Source of the DNA: Bombilactobacillus mellifer
Lineage (GTDB): Bacteria > Bacillota > Bacilli > Lactobacillales > Lactobacillaceae
Direction: 5' to 3'
Assembly: GCF_000970795.1 (NCBI RefSeq)
Contig: NZ_KQ034028.1
Span: forward strand, 67,541-131,540
Length of the DNA: 64,000 bases
The notes beneath the pieces were generated by a model that was not told the DNA's origin, ran no database searches, and saw only the letters and a list, made by a program, of their open reading frames with translations. The position numbers and the translations under genes were made by a program. Shown here in pieces: positions 16,361-25,393 of this stretch. The first letter of the stretch is position 1. Each line of letters begins with the position of its first letter.

Positions 16361-17308
16361 TTAACTTAATTGTTGGTCTAACCAAGTTAAAGAATCAAAA
16401 AGAAGCTGAGCCACTAATGGGCGATTGACTTGATTCAAAACTAAAATGTTCGCAGGCTGAGACGAGTTTTCTACCGATTGGACTTGACCACGCTGAGCGC
16501 CCCAAGAAGTATCCACTTGTAAAGTTGTCTGCCAACCATGAAAATATTCCGGATGTAAAAGATAAGAAATTGTCGTTAAATCATGAATAGCGGCGATGGA
16601 GCTAGCAGCAGTGGTTTCGCCGGTTTCGGCGGCAAAATAAGGTACGAGAATTTGATAAGCCAATTGACTAGCTGGTCCGCGGTGGGCTAATTGTTGGATT
16701 TCAGTGGCAGTTAAACCCGTGTGATTGGTAACATCCAAACCACATAAGACAATGTTTAACCCCGAAGTGAGTACAATCTGTGCAGCATCTGGATCTACAT
16801 AGAAGTTAAATTCTGCCACCTCAGTGACATTACCTTGACTTAAACTGCCCCCCATAACAATAACTTGTTTAATCTTGGTTTGATCTTCGGGGAACACTTT
16901 CAGTAATAAAGCGATGTTAGTTAAAGGACCGGTGGCAACGATTGTTACTGGAGTTGTACGAGCTTGGAGTTGTTGATGTAAAAAGTAAACACCATTTTGA
17001 CTGGCTAGCGGATAGTGATCGGCACTGGCAGGAAATGTCGGCCCGGCCAAGCCATTAGCTCCATGGATTTCGGCAGCATTTTGAAGATTTTTAATAATAG
17101 GTCCTGCTTGTCCGGGGGCTATGGGTGTTTTTTGGTGTAAAAACCACAGTAAATGTTGTAAATTACGGGTGACATAATTTAAGGTTTGATTGCCTCCCAC
17201 TGTGGTCATTGCGATCACTTGCAAGGACTTGGGGTGCGCAAAGGCTTCTAAAATGGCAATAGCATCATCGCTGCCGGGATCACAATCAAATAAAATCGGT
17301 TCACTCAT
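16361..17308 (-). CDS. Inosine/uridine-preferring nucleoside hydrolase
   Basis: Cytosolic N-ribohydrolase of about 315 residues that splits ribonucleosides into base and ribose. The calcium and active-site motif DCDPGSDDA is at the N-terminus, with VATGPLTNIALLLK and VMGGS further on and a histidine in AAIHDLTT near the end. ATG at 17308 is chosen over GTG 17335 because AGGAGG lies 8 bp before it. The start overlaps the stop of the marR gene (ATGAGTGA), so the two form a coupled operon for nucleoside salvage. Confidence 0.9.
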   Translation of the reverse strand: MSEPILFDCDPGSDDAIAILEAFAHPKSLQVIAMTTVGGNQTLNYVTRNLQHLLWFLHQKTPIAPGQAGPIIKNLQNAAEIHGANGLAGPTFPASADHYPLASQNGVYFLHQQLQARTTPVTIVATGPLTNIALLLKVFPEDQTKIKQVIVMGGSLSQGNVTEVAEFNFYVDPDAAQIVLTSGLNIVLCGLDVTNHTGLTATEIQQLAHRGPASQLAYQILVPYFAAETGETTAASSIAAIHDLTTISYLLHPEYFHGWQTTLQVDTSWGAQRGQVQSVENSSQPANILVLNQVNRPLVAQLLFDSLTWLDQQLS

Positions 17309-17756
17309 GGGTGTAGTCCTCCTGTTTTTCCTCACGGGCTAATTCTTGGGGCATTTTTTCTAAGGCCTTCAAAAAACTATGTCGCTGGAGTGTGCTCAGG
17401 CAACTTAATAATTGAGCATTGCTGCTTTCTAAAAATTGACTAATTTGCGGTTGGAGTTCTTCTGCTTTCGGTAAGGCAGAAATCACTTTAACACGGGAAT
17501 CAGAAGGAGAAACGTTACGCACAATCAATTCGTTTTCTTCCATTTTTTGCAAAACGCTGGTAGCCGTCGAACGGCGAATATTAAACGCTCGTTCAATGTC
17601 TTTTTGATAAACAAATTGATTTTGAGGTAAATGATTTAAGTAATCAATAATTTGCACTTGTACACCAGTTAAACCAAACTGTTTGGCAAAATTATTAATT
17701 TTTCGGGACAATTGATTGGAAAGAATTTTAATCATGTGCATGATATTTTCTGTCAT
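17301..17756 (-). CDS. MarR-family transcriptional regulator
   Basis: A 151-residue winged-helix regulator. The DNA-binding region includes QKDIERAFNIRRSTATSVLQ, followed by the wing with VSPSDSRVKVISALP, the DxR feature of the family. It is the first gene of the pair with the nucleoside hydrolase and probably controls it and itself. The ligand is unknown. RBS is GGAGG just upstream of the start. Confidence 0.88.
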   Translation of the reverse strand: MTENIMHMIKILSNQLSRKINNFAKQFGLTGVQVQIIDYLNHLPQNQFVYQKDIERAFNIRRSTATSVLQKMEENELIVRNVSPSDSRVKVISALPKAEELQPQISQFLESSNAQLLSCLSTLQRHSFLKALEKMPQELAREEKQEDYTHE

Positions 17757-17776
17757 AAATTAACCTCCTTAATATA

Positions 17777-17786
17777 ATGCTAGCAT
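17777..17786 (-). promoter_or_regulatory. Palindrome in the marR promoter region
   Basis: ATGCTAGCAT is a perfect 10-bp palindrome about 20 bp upstream of the marR start and could be its autoregulatory operator. It is short, so chance is possible. Confidence 0.3.
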
Positions 17787-17909
17787 ACTAACTAATAAAT
17801 TACATGTTGGGTAAATTATTTCGAAATTGCTACTGGAAAAGCTTGAATAATAGCTGATTATTTTTTAGAATGAAGGGGTTAAGTTGAGAATAGGGAGGAG
17901 GGTTGATCG

Positions 17910-18068
17910 ATGGCTAATACGCACAAAGGTGTGACTGGACGCCGCCGCCCAACTAATAAAGTAAATGAGGCTAAGCGGGTGCGCCAAACTGAACAAGTTC
18001 GGGAATTTTTATTTAATGGCCTAGATGATCTAAAAAAGCAAGCTGCTAACAAAACCGCTACCAAATAA
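17910..18068 (+). CDS. Small basic protein of unknown function (52 aa)
   Basis: ATG follows a very strong AGGGAGGAGGG. The product is MANTHKGVTGRRRPTNKVNE... ending in DLKKQAANKTATK: 52 residues, highly basic at the N-terminus, with a predicted helix around VRQTEQVREFLFNGLDDL. Normal codon use, the strong RBS and a stop codon placed inside the terminator loop support a real gene. It could bind nucleic acid or ribosomes, but that is only suggested by charge. No family was recognised. Confidence 0.75.
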   Translation: MANTHKGVTGRRRPTNKVNEAKRVRQTEQVREFLFNGLDDLKKQAANKTATK

Positions 18069-18085
18069 TTTGGGTAGTGGTTTTT
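18051..18085 (+). terminator. Intrinsic terminator of the 52-aa gene
   Basis: AAAACC-G-CTACC pairs with GGTAG-T-GGTTTTT across a single mismatch; the stop codon of the small gene is in the loop. Confidence 0.75.
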
Positions 18086-18111
18086 CACACTAATGCGATT
18101 TTGGCCGGCAG

Positions 18112-18120
18112 TGATATAAT
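18112..18120 (+). promoter_or_regulatory. Extended -10 promoter of the flavin reductase gene
   Basis: TGATATAAT matches an extended -10 (TG-N-TATAAT) 47 bp before the start codon. No good -35 is visible at 17 bp. Confidence 0.5.
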
Positions 18121-18166
18121 TAATTTAATCGATCAGACTGATTGTTTAATTAAAGGGAGATCAATA

Positions 18167-18853
18167 ATGGCTAATGAAAAACAATATACCTTAGAATTTC
18201 AAGCAGCTCAGCATTTAACCCAAGATTATTATGAGATTACCTTAAAAGCTCCGGCGAACTTTACTTGGGAACCGGGACAATATACACATTTCAGTTTGCC
18301 CGACCATGAAATTGAAGGCAAGAAACAACGGGCGCTATCTTTTGCCAGCTTGCCGGATGAAAAGCATATTTTGTTAGGGACCCGGACGCGGCAAACGCCA
18401 AGTAGTTTTAAAGCTACTTTCTTAGGTTTAGCTCCGGGGGCTCCGGTAGTCTCCGATGGTCCTCAAGGCGAGTTTTTATTACCGGAAGCCGATGTACCGC
18501 TAGTCTTTTTTGCTGGTGGTGTAGGGATTACGCCTATTCGGGCTTTAATCCGAGCTTTGACCTTAAGTAACCGGCAGCAACCTTATACATTGATTTATTC
18601 ATCAGATGACTTTTACTTTTTTGATGATGATTTCAGTACTTGGGCTCAACAGCAAGCCCAGTTTACGTACGTTAAGACGCAAACAGTAGACCAGACGCAT
18701 GAGCAATTACAAAGTTTAGTACAGACGGCGTCAGCACAAACACAGTATTATCTGTCCAGTTCACCAAAGATTGTACAATCGATGAAAGAATTTTTGGGAA
18801 CCCTGGCTGTCGATCCGGAACAAATTCATCTAGATCAACTTTATGGCTATTAA
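18167..18853 (+). CDS. FAD-dependent NAD(P)H oxidoreductase (ferredoxin reductase-like)
   Basis: About 228 residues: an FAD-binding beta-barrel with the RALSFAS motif (equivalent to RxYS), then an NAD(P)-binding domain starting at FFAGGVGITPIRALI and ending with a SSSPKIVQSM-like segment. There is no [2Fe-2S] domain, so it transfers electrons between NAD(P)H and an unknown acceptor. The frame opens 90 bp earlier, but AAGGGAGA precedes the ATG at 18167 and the extra residues are not family-like. Monocistronic: a promoter before and a terminator after. Confidence 0.85.
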   Translation: MANEKQYTLEFQAAQHLTQDYYEITLKAPANFTWEPGQYTHFSLPDHEIEGKKQRALSFASLPDEKHILLGTRTRQTPSSFKATFLGLAPGAPVVSDGPQGEFLLPEADVPLVFFAGGVGITPIRALIRALTLSNRQQPYTLIYSSDDFYFFDDDFSTWAQQQAQFTYVKTQTVDQTHEQLQSLVQTASAQTQYYLSSSPKIVQSMKEFLGTLAVDPEQIHLDQLYGY

Positions 18854-18870
18854 TGGTCTGGAAAGTAACC

Positions 18871-18901
18871 GCAGAATTTCAGAAAGAAATTCTGCTTTTT
18901 T
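18871..18901 (+). terminator. Intrinsic terminator after the flavin reductase gene
   Basis: A 10-bp perfect stem GCAGAATTTC/GAAATTCTGC with a 5-nt loop and six T. Confidence 0.95.
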
Positions 18902-18937
18902 ATTGAGCTAAACTTCCCACTCTGTAGTTCCCATTAA

Positions 18938-18970
18938 CAAAAAACTCTTGAGTTCGCTGCTCAAGAGTTT
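18938..18970 (-). terminator. Intrinsic terminator of ldhD
   Basis: An 11-bp stem AAACTCTTGAG/CTCAAGAGTTT with a 7-nt loop; on the minus strand it ends in a T-run, 27 bp after the ldhD stop. Confidence 0.92.
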
Positions 18971-18996
18971 ATCTATGGCTATTTATAAATTGAGGA

Positions 18997-20018
<1,022 letters not shown>

Positions 20019-20190
20019 CACTTTTATTCTAGCCTTTTGTGGATAAACGATCAATCTTTTTCAATCTTTTGAATCGAATAGGATCGGGAGTAGAGATTTT
20101 TCTTATTTTTTAAAAATAGCTATTTACAAATTGGTTTCAAGTGAGTAATCATTGATAATGAAAGGAAGTGAGCTACTTTAAGCGGGATAA

Positions 20191-20196
20191 TATAAT
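20191..20196 (+). promoter_or_regulatory. -10 element upstream of the xanthine-type permease
   Basis: TATAAT, 131 bp before the chosen start. The leader between them contains GGCAATTTT and AAAACTGCC, which pair with one mismatch just upstream of the RBS and may affect translation. I looked for a purine riboswitch in this leader and did not see one. Confidence 0.4.
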
Positions 20197-20327
20197 ACTA
20201 TTTCTGAAAAATAAAGAGCAGCAATACTTACTAGTCAGCGTTAGTCAGCACGATCAGCGATGACGGCTTGGGCAATTTTGGAAGAAAAACTGCCGTGGAG
20301 CAAACAACATTGGAGGAGGATTTATTG

Positions 20328-21614
20328 GTGGAAAAGCAACAATCAACCTGGCATACGGCCATTTTAGGCTTGCAACACCTACTAGCGATGTATTCCGGCG
20401 ATATTTTAGTACCACTGTTAGTCGGGAGTGCTTTAAAATTTAACAGTCAGCAGATGGCATACTTAATTTCGGCGGATATTTTTATGTGTGGCATTGCTAC
20501 TTTGCTGCAAATTAAACGGACACCTTGGACGGGGATTGGTCTGCCAGTCGTCTTAGGGTGCGCAGTAGAATATGTCGCACCTTTACAACATATTGGGACC
20601 ACTTTAGGGCATAGTTATATGTATGGTTCAATTATTGCCGCCGGCTTATTTTTATTGCTCTGCGGCGGAGTGTTTGCTAAATTACGGCGCTTTTTTCCCA
20701 CAATTGTAACAGGATCGTTAATTACTTTAATTGGTTTTACTTTGATTCCAGTCGCGTTCCAAAATTTAGGCGGGGGCAATGCCCAGGCCAAAAATTTTGG
20801 TTCGCCTATTAATTTACTATTAGGTTTCAGCACGATTATTATTATTCTTGTTCTCAATGTTTGGACGCGGGGCTTTATCCAACAGATTGCGATTTTATTA
20901 GGCATTGTGGCCGGCTCGCTTTTAGCTGTGATATTAGGGCAAGTGGGCTTTGAGCCGGTGGGACAAGCCCAATGGTTTCAGTTACCGCAATTATTTTATT
21001 TTGCTCAGCCCCACTTTGAATGGTCGAGTATTGTGACCATGGTTTTAACCGCGATTACTTGTATGATTGAATCCACCGGAGTCTACTTTGCTTTAAGTGA
21101 AGTGGTAGGCCAGGATTTGAAGGAACAAGATTTAGCCGCCGGTTATCGGGCCGAAGGCTTAGCTGCGATTTTGGGGGGCGTGTTTAATACTTTTCCTTAT
21201 TCGACTTTTTCTCAAAATGTCGGAATTGTTCAATTATCAGGCATTAAAACCTTAAGACCAGTTTATTTTTCGGCCTTCTTTTTGTTAATTTTAGGTTTAA
21301 TTCCCAAAGTGGGTGCGATTGCGACTTTAATTCCGACTTCTGTCTTAGGCGGGGCCATGGTGGTCATGTTTGGAATGGTAGGTGCGCAAGGTATTAAAAT
21401 GTTAGCGGCGGTCGATTTAAATACCAAGAATTTATTAGTAATTGCGATCTCACTGGGCTTGGGTTTGGGTGTGAGTGCCCAACCCCATTTATTTCAATTT
21501 TTACCGGCGACTTGCCAAACGGTGTTAAGTAATGGCATGGTAGTAGGTAGCTTAACAGCCGTGATTTTAAATCTATTACTTAATGGTGCACCGCATCAAG
21601 ATACTGCTCATTAA
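20328..21614 (+). CDS. Xanthine/uric acid-type NCS2 permease
   Basis: Polytopic nucleobase:cation symporter of about 428 residues with some 14 membrane spans. The NCS2 signature is in the xanthine/urate form: NTFPYSTFSQNVGIVQLSGI, unlike the uracil form GENIGVM found in the other permease of this window. The frame opens at TTG 20268, but GGAGGAGG lies 8 bp before GTG 20328, giving the N-terminus VEKQQSTWHTAILGLQH. It is probably a xanthine importer of the PbuX type; close relatives take urate or other purines. Confidence 0.85.
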   Translation: MEKQQSTWHTAILGLQHLLAMYSGDILVPLLVGSALKFNSQQMAYLISADIFMCGIATLLQIKRTPWTGIGLPVVLGCAVEYVAPLQHIGTTLGHSYMYGSIIAAGLFLLLCGGVFAKLRRFFPTIVTGSLITLIGFTLIPVAFQNLGGGNAQAKNFGSPINLLLGFSTIIIILVLNVWTRGFIQQIAILLGIVAGSLLAVILGQVGFEPVGQAQWFQLPQLFYFAQPHFEWSSIVTMVLTAITCMIESTGVYFALSEVVGQDLKEQDLAAGYRAEGLAAILGGVFNTFPYSTFSQNVGIVQLSGIKTLRPVYFSAFFLLILGLIPKVGAIATLIPTSVLGGAMVVMFGMVGAQGIKMLAAVDLNTKNLLVIAISLGLGLGVSAQPHLFQFLPATCQTVLSNGMVVGSLTAVILNLLLNGAPHQDTAH

Positions 21615-21823
21615 CTCTTCTAAAGTTGAGGCTGGAACAAAAAACTCCCTCTTGTAATAGTGACAAAAATTCATGCGCCATTAGATGGTAATTATTTTTT
21701 CTATGAGTTTGAAGGAGTTAGCAGCCCTGAGACTTTTTGAAGGGTTGGGTGACGGGGTATCAATTATTAAGATGCGATGATGGTAGATGAGTAGAACTAT
21801 TCATGATGGTGATCAATAGATTA
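21615..21823 (+). other. Intergenic stretch without a recognisable gene
   Basis: No ORF with an RBS. It begins with GAGGCTGGAACAAAA, similar to a GAGGCTGGGACAAAA motif I recall from intergenic repeats of Lactobacillales, so part may be a decayed repeat. The permease transcript probably runs through it to the terminator that follows. Confidence 0.3.
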
Positions 21824-21863
21824 AAAACCTTGTAGGACTGCAATTAGTTCCACAAGGTTTTTT
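21824..21863 (+). terminator. Intrinsic terminator
   Basis: AAAACCTTGT/ACAAGGTTTT stem with an inner GGACT/AGTTCC hairpin and six T; probably ends the permease transcript. Confidence 0.85.
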
Positions 21864-21881
21864 CAATGGCTCAATTTCTTG

Positions 21882-21914
21882 TAAAAAAAAAGCCCGCCAG
21901 CGGCGAGCTTTTGA
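21882..21914 (-). terminator. Intrinsic terminator of the Tm-1-like operon
   Basis: On the minus strand a GC-rich hairpin (GCTCGCC/GGCGGGC around GCT) runs into nine T just after the TIM-barrel gene. Confidence 0.85.
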
Positions 21915-21920
21915 GATTGA

Positions 21921-22751
21921 TTACTTGGTAATTTTCTTGAAGGCTTCGGTTTGTTGTTTAATACCTTTTTCTGCTGCAAAGCGTTCGATACTGGAAGCTC
22001 CAAAGAAGCCGTCAATGCCATCAACACGGTCAATCACATATTGTGCATCTTGAGGTTCGGCAATTGGACCACCATGACAAATAACCATAATGTCGGGGTT
22101 AACTTTTCGACCAGCATCCAAGATAGCTTGAACCTTCTTCACGCTTTCATCCAAAGTAAGTGCAGTTTCGGCCCCAATGGAACCTTTAGTCGTCAAGCCC
22201 ATGTGGGCAACTAATAAGTCTGCGCCGGCTTCAGCCATTTTAGTAGCTTGTTCAGGATCAAAGACATATGGCGTTGTCAACATGCCTAATTCATGCGCTT
22301 GGCGAATCATGTCAACTTCTAAGTCATAGCCCATGCCGGTTTCTTCCAAGTTTTGCCGGAAAACGCCATCAATAAGACCAACTGTCGGGAAGTTTTGAAC
22401 GCCGCTAAAGCCTTGAGCTTGTAGTTGTTGAAGATAAATTTTCATAACCCGGAATGGATCAGTACCACAAACACCTGCTAAAACGGGTGTATGTTGCACG
22501 ACTGGTAAAACTTCGTGACCCATGTCCATCACGATTTGGTTAGCATCGCCGTATGACAATAAACCAGCTAAAGAACCCCGACCAGCCATTCGGTAACGAC
22601 CAGAGTTATAAATAATTAGCATATCCGCGCCGCCGGCTTCACTGCTTTTGGCAGTAATACCTGTACCGGCACCAACACCTACTAAAATTTCTTTTTGAGC
22701 ACGTTTAGCTTGAAAGTCAGCAATAATCTGCTCGCGATTTCGATTGTCCAT
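21921..22751 (-). CDS. TIM-barrel protein of the 'phosphoenolpyruvate hydrolase' family
   Basis: A 276-residue single TIM barrel. Recognisable segments are [22 protein letters not shown] (in two parts, GVGAGTGI and [12 protein letters not shown]), [34 protein letters not shown] and the C-terminal [10 protein letters not shown]. In plants and fungi the same domain is fused to the C-terminus of Tm-1-type proteins; here it is a separate gene next to the Tm-1-like ATP-binding partner. The reaction is not known despite the family name. RBS AAGGAA. Last gene of a three-gene minus-strand cluster with its own paralogue-containing regulator. Confidence 0.85.
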   Translation of the reverse strand: MDNRNREQIIADFQAKRAQKEILVGVGAGTGITAKSSEAGGADMLIIYNSGRYRMAGRGSLAGLLSYGDANQIVMDMGHEVLPVVQHTPVLAGVCGTDPFRVMKIYLQQLQAQGFSGVQNFPTVGLIDGVFRQNLEETGMGYDLEVDMIRQAHELGMLTTPYVFDPEQATKMAEAGADLLVAHMGLTTKGSIGAETALTLDESVKKVQAILDAGRKVNPDIMVICHGGPIAEPQDAQYVIDRVDGIDGFFGASSIERFAAEKGIKQQTEAFKKITK

Positions 22752-22757
22752 AATAAT

Positions 22758-23972
22758 TTAATTCCTTTCTGCCATTAACTGTTGTAAGGCCTGCACACAA
22801 TACTCGGTAAATTCGGGATCATTAATGTTATAAGGCAGTTCAATGATCTCGACTTGCGCATTTGTAATCTCTTGGTGCAAAGTTGTAATTAACGCTTGAT
22901 CAGCCTCGGGATCATCAAAAGGTTGACCACTAGCATCTAATTGCGAAAAACCCTTAGTGGGCAAGACCAATTTCAAAGGTGCTTGGGCAGCATTAAGCTT
23001 TTGGGCGATAAAGTGCGCCATGCGGACATTTTCTTCCCTAGTGGTCCGCATTAAGGTTACCGATGAATTATGTTTGACTAAATTACGCTGCTGATAAGCT
23101 TCAGGGACCGTATCCCAGGCGCCAAAATTCACCATGTCTAATGCTCCTGGTGCAATAACTTGTGGAATTTTGGCATTAATACCGGCTTCCAAACGTTGTG
23201 GTCCGGCGGCTAAAACTCCCCCAAACAATTGATCGGCAATTTCCGTAGTAGTTAAATCTAAAACTCCTTGGAAATAGCCCTGGGTAATGAGTTTTTCTAA
23301 AGTACGGCCACCTGTCCCAGTAGCGTGGAAAACCAATGTATCAATGTTTTGTTGTGCCAAAAGCTCCCGGGCATGGTCCACAGCCGGTGTGGTCACCCCA
23401 AACATCGTAGCACCCACCACGGGCTTATCTTCGGCTGCCAAAGGAACTTCATTTTGAACCATGCCCGCTAAGGCACAGGCAGCATTTCTAAAGATCATGG
23501 TGGAAACAGGATTTAACCCTGAAACATCGACAATGGATGGAAACATGTTAATATCACTAGTGCCCACATACAAACTGGTATCACCGGAAGCCACAGTGGA
23601 AACCATGACCTTCGGCACACCTAAAGGTAATTCTTGTAATGCTGGAGTGACTAAAGAAGTGCCTCCTGAACCGCCTAAAGACATGATACCTTGGAAGCGA
23701 TTTGCTTGATAAAGTTGAGGTAAAACTTTTTTTAAGCCTTGAGCCAAAATTTCGTTAATCTCACCTCGGGTGCTGTGCCCTCGTAAATCGGCTAACGTTT
23801 GACCTTGAGCTGCCGCTATCTGCTCGGCCGCGATATCCGGTTTTAACTTAGGGGTAAATACTCCCACATTAATAGTTAAAACTTGTAGTTTTAAATGTTC
23901 GAGTACTTCTTTAACATAGGCAAATTCTGCTCCTTTAGTATCAAAAGTCCCGACTAAAGCAACTGTTTTCAT
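22758..23972 (-). CDS. Tm-1-like ATP-binding domain protein (UPF0261)
   Basis: A 404-residue protein with the N-terminal VALVGTFDTKGAEFAYV, the glycine-rich GIMSLGGSGGTSLV and VFHATGTGGRTLEKLI, and the late APGALDMVNFGAWDTVPE. These mark the UPF0261/Tm-1 N-terminal family, which binds ATP. It ends 6 bp before the TIM-barrel gene, so the two are co-transcribed and probably form one enzyme, as their domains do in fused homologues. Metabolic role unknown. RBS AAGGAGGG. Confidence 0.87.
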   Translation of the reverse strand: MKTVALVGTFDTKGAEFAYVKEVLEHLKLQVLTINVGVFTPKLKPDIAAEQIAAAQGQTLADLRGHSTRGEINEILAQGLKKVLPQLYQANRFQGIMSLGGSGGTSLVTPALQELPLGVPKVMVSTVASGDTSLYVGTSDINMFPSIVDVSGLNPVSTMIFRNAACALAGMVQNEVPLAAEDKPVVGATMFGVTTPAVDHARELLAQQNIDTLVFHATGTGGRTLEKLITQGYFQGVLDLTTTEIADQLFGGVLAAGPQRLEAGINAKIPQVIAPGALDMVNFGAWDTVPEAYQQRNLVKHNSSVTLMRTTREENVRMAHFIAQKLNAAQAPLKLVLPTKGFSQLDASGQPFDDPEADQALITTLHQEITNAQVEIIELPYNINDPEFTEYCVQALQQLMAERN

Positions 23973-23999
23973 TAGCTACCCTCCTTGATGATTACGGTT

Positions 24000-24012
24000 A
24001 CGATGATATCGT
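24000..24012 (-). promoter_or_regulatory. Possible operator between regulator and Tm-1-like operon
   Basis: ACGAT and ATCGT arms around a 3-bp centre, within the 85-bp gap that separates the regulator gene from its presumed target. Candidate only. Confidence 0.3.
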
Positions 24013-24057
24013 TTTACTTCGCAGAATAACAGGTCTTGATGTTTGAATAACTAGTGT

Positions 24058-25239
24058 TTAAATCCGGCTCTGATAAGTGCGGGGCGACAAATGAAAATAT
24101 TTTTTAAAAGTTTTATTAAATTGCGCATAGTCCGCATAACCAACCATTGCCGCGATATTCGTTAAGGTTTGGGGACTATCATGCATTAATTCAATGGCTT
24201 TATTAAGTCGATATTCAATTAAATAGTTAGTAAAAGTTTGGTGAGTGCGCTGTTTAAACAAACTACTGAGGTAGTTCTTGGATAAATGTAAAGTTTGGGC
24301 AAAATCAGCTAAGTAGATGGGCTCGGAATAATGCTGGGTAATATATTCTTTAATATAAACTATGGGATCTACATAAGGTTGTTCTTGCTGGAGAATTTGG
24401 TTGGTTAAGGCATCGTTGGTAGTCACATTGGCGTGTTTAAAGGCTTTGATTTGTTCCATAATGGTTTGTTCAGGAATAATACGTTCAAAAGTAGAGCCCC
24501 CAATATAGCCCGCCAGATTAGGGAGTAAATTATACATATAACGCACTTCGGTGAGATTATTTAACACGCCGCCATAAATCATAATCAAACTGGTGCTGCG
24601 AGCTTTCTCTAATTTGGTACAAATATCTTGAGTAGTGCGAATCATATTTTCAAAACTAGTAATCCGATTGGCCCCTAAGCGACCGCCCGCCGTCAAACCT
24701 AAATGAATACAAATAATATCTGTGGGAATGCTACTAGCCGCTAGTGCTTCTTGACTGTTTGTGACAAAAGCCACCGTGAGTAGTTGGGCTTGATGCGCTA
24801 ATTGGAGAAAGTCAAGTTCCTGCTCAAAAGTAATCCCGGCTTCCGTCAGTCCTTCGCGAAATTGCCCATCAATGAGACTGACGGTTGGATAATTCACCAC
24901 CCCAGCCAAATTATGTTGACGTAAAAAGTTTAATAGGGAATTGAAATTAAGCTGCGGATCCGTCGCGTTGATCCCTAAAATACAAGGCGCCTTGGGAGCT
25001 ACTGGTAAGATTTCTTGCGTAGCAATTTGTTGAATCTGCTGGTTACTATTAATAAAGGGTAAATAGCCGGCTAATGAGGAACGTCCCATTTGACGAAATT
25101 TGCCAGAATTTAAAATCATAATAAAATCAATCCCCGCATTCATGGCATTTAAAGCACTCATGCCGGTAGCGGTACTGAGGCCTAATAACGGTAGCTGCAG
25201 TTGGTGTTGGACCATTAATTTTTGTTGTAAATTTGTCAT
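24058..25239 (-). CDS. AraC-family regulator with a PEP-hydrolase-like TIM-barrel sensor
   Basis: A 393-residue fusion. Residues 1 to about 265 align by eye with the 276-residue TIM-barrel enzyme of the same cluster: GLSTATGMSALNAMNAGIDFI, MILNSGKFRQMGRSSLAGYL, NYPTVSLIDGQFREGLTEAG, IHLGLTAGGRLG and GYIGGSTFERI match the same blocks in order. Residues about 290-393 form two helix-turn-helix motifs of the AraC type (LADFAQTLHLSKNYLSSLFK and LTNIAAMVGYADYAQFNKTF). The gene is upstream of, and co-directional with, the operon. I infer that it senses the substrate or product of the paralogous enzyme. The enzyme's ICHGGP is MIYGGV here, so the barrel may bind without catalysing. Confidence 0.85.
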   Translation of the reverse strand: MTNLQQKLMVQHQLQLPLLGLSTATGMSALNAMNAGIDFIMILNSGKFRQMGRSSLAGYLPFINSNQQIQQIATQEILPVAPKAPCILGINATDPQLNFNSLLNFLRQHNLAGVVNYPTVSLIDGQFREGLTEAGITFEQELDFLQLAHQAQLLTVAFVTNSQEALAASSIPTDIICIHLGLTAGGRLGANRITSFENMIRTTQDICTKLEKARSTSLIMIYGGVLNNLTEVRYMYNLLPNLAGYIGGSTFERIIPEQTIMEQIKAFKHANVTTNDALTNQILQQEQPYVDPIVYIKEYITQHYSEPIYLADFAQTLHLSKNYLSSLFKQRTHQTFTNYLIEYRLNKAIELMHDSPQTLTNIAAMVGYADYAQFNKTFKKYFHLSPRTYQSRI

Positions 25240-25337
25240 AAACGTACCTCATTCTTCACAGAATCACACCTTTTTACTTTTTATTATAAGAAAGTTTTGA
25301 GTAAAAATTGTGGTGCACTGAAGAATTTTTGACATTA

Positions 25338-25362
25338 AAAAACTCTGACGATGAAGTCAGAG
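25338..25362 (-). terminator. Intrinsic terminator of the M20 peptidase gene
   Basis: CTCTGAC/GTCAGAG stem with a 6-nt loop, followed on the minus strand by TTTTTT. Confidence 0.88.
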
Positions 25363-25393
25363 CTTGTATTTTTATAAACTAATTAAGAAATAT

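Noticed and set aside
20197-20327. Purine riboswitch upstream of the xanthine-type permease
   Set aside because: The expected core bases were not found; only a short hairpin is visible.
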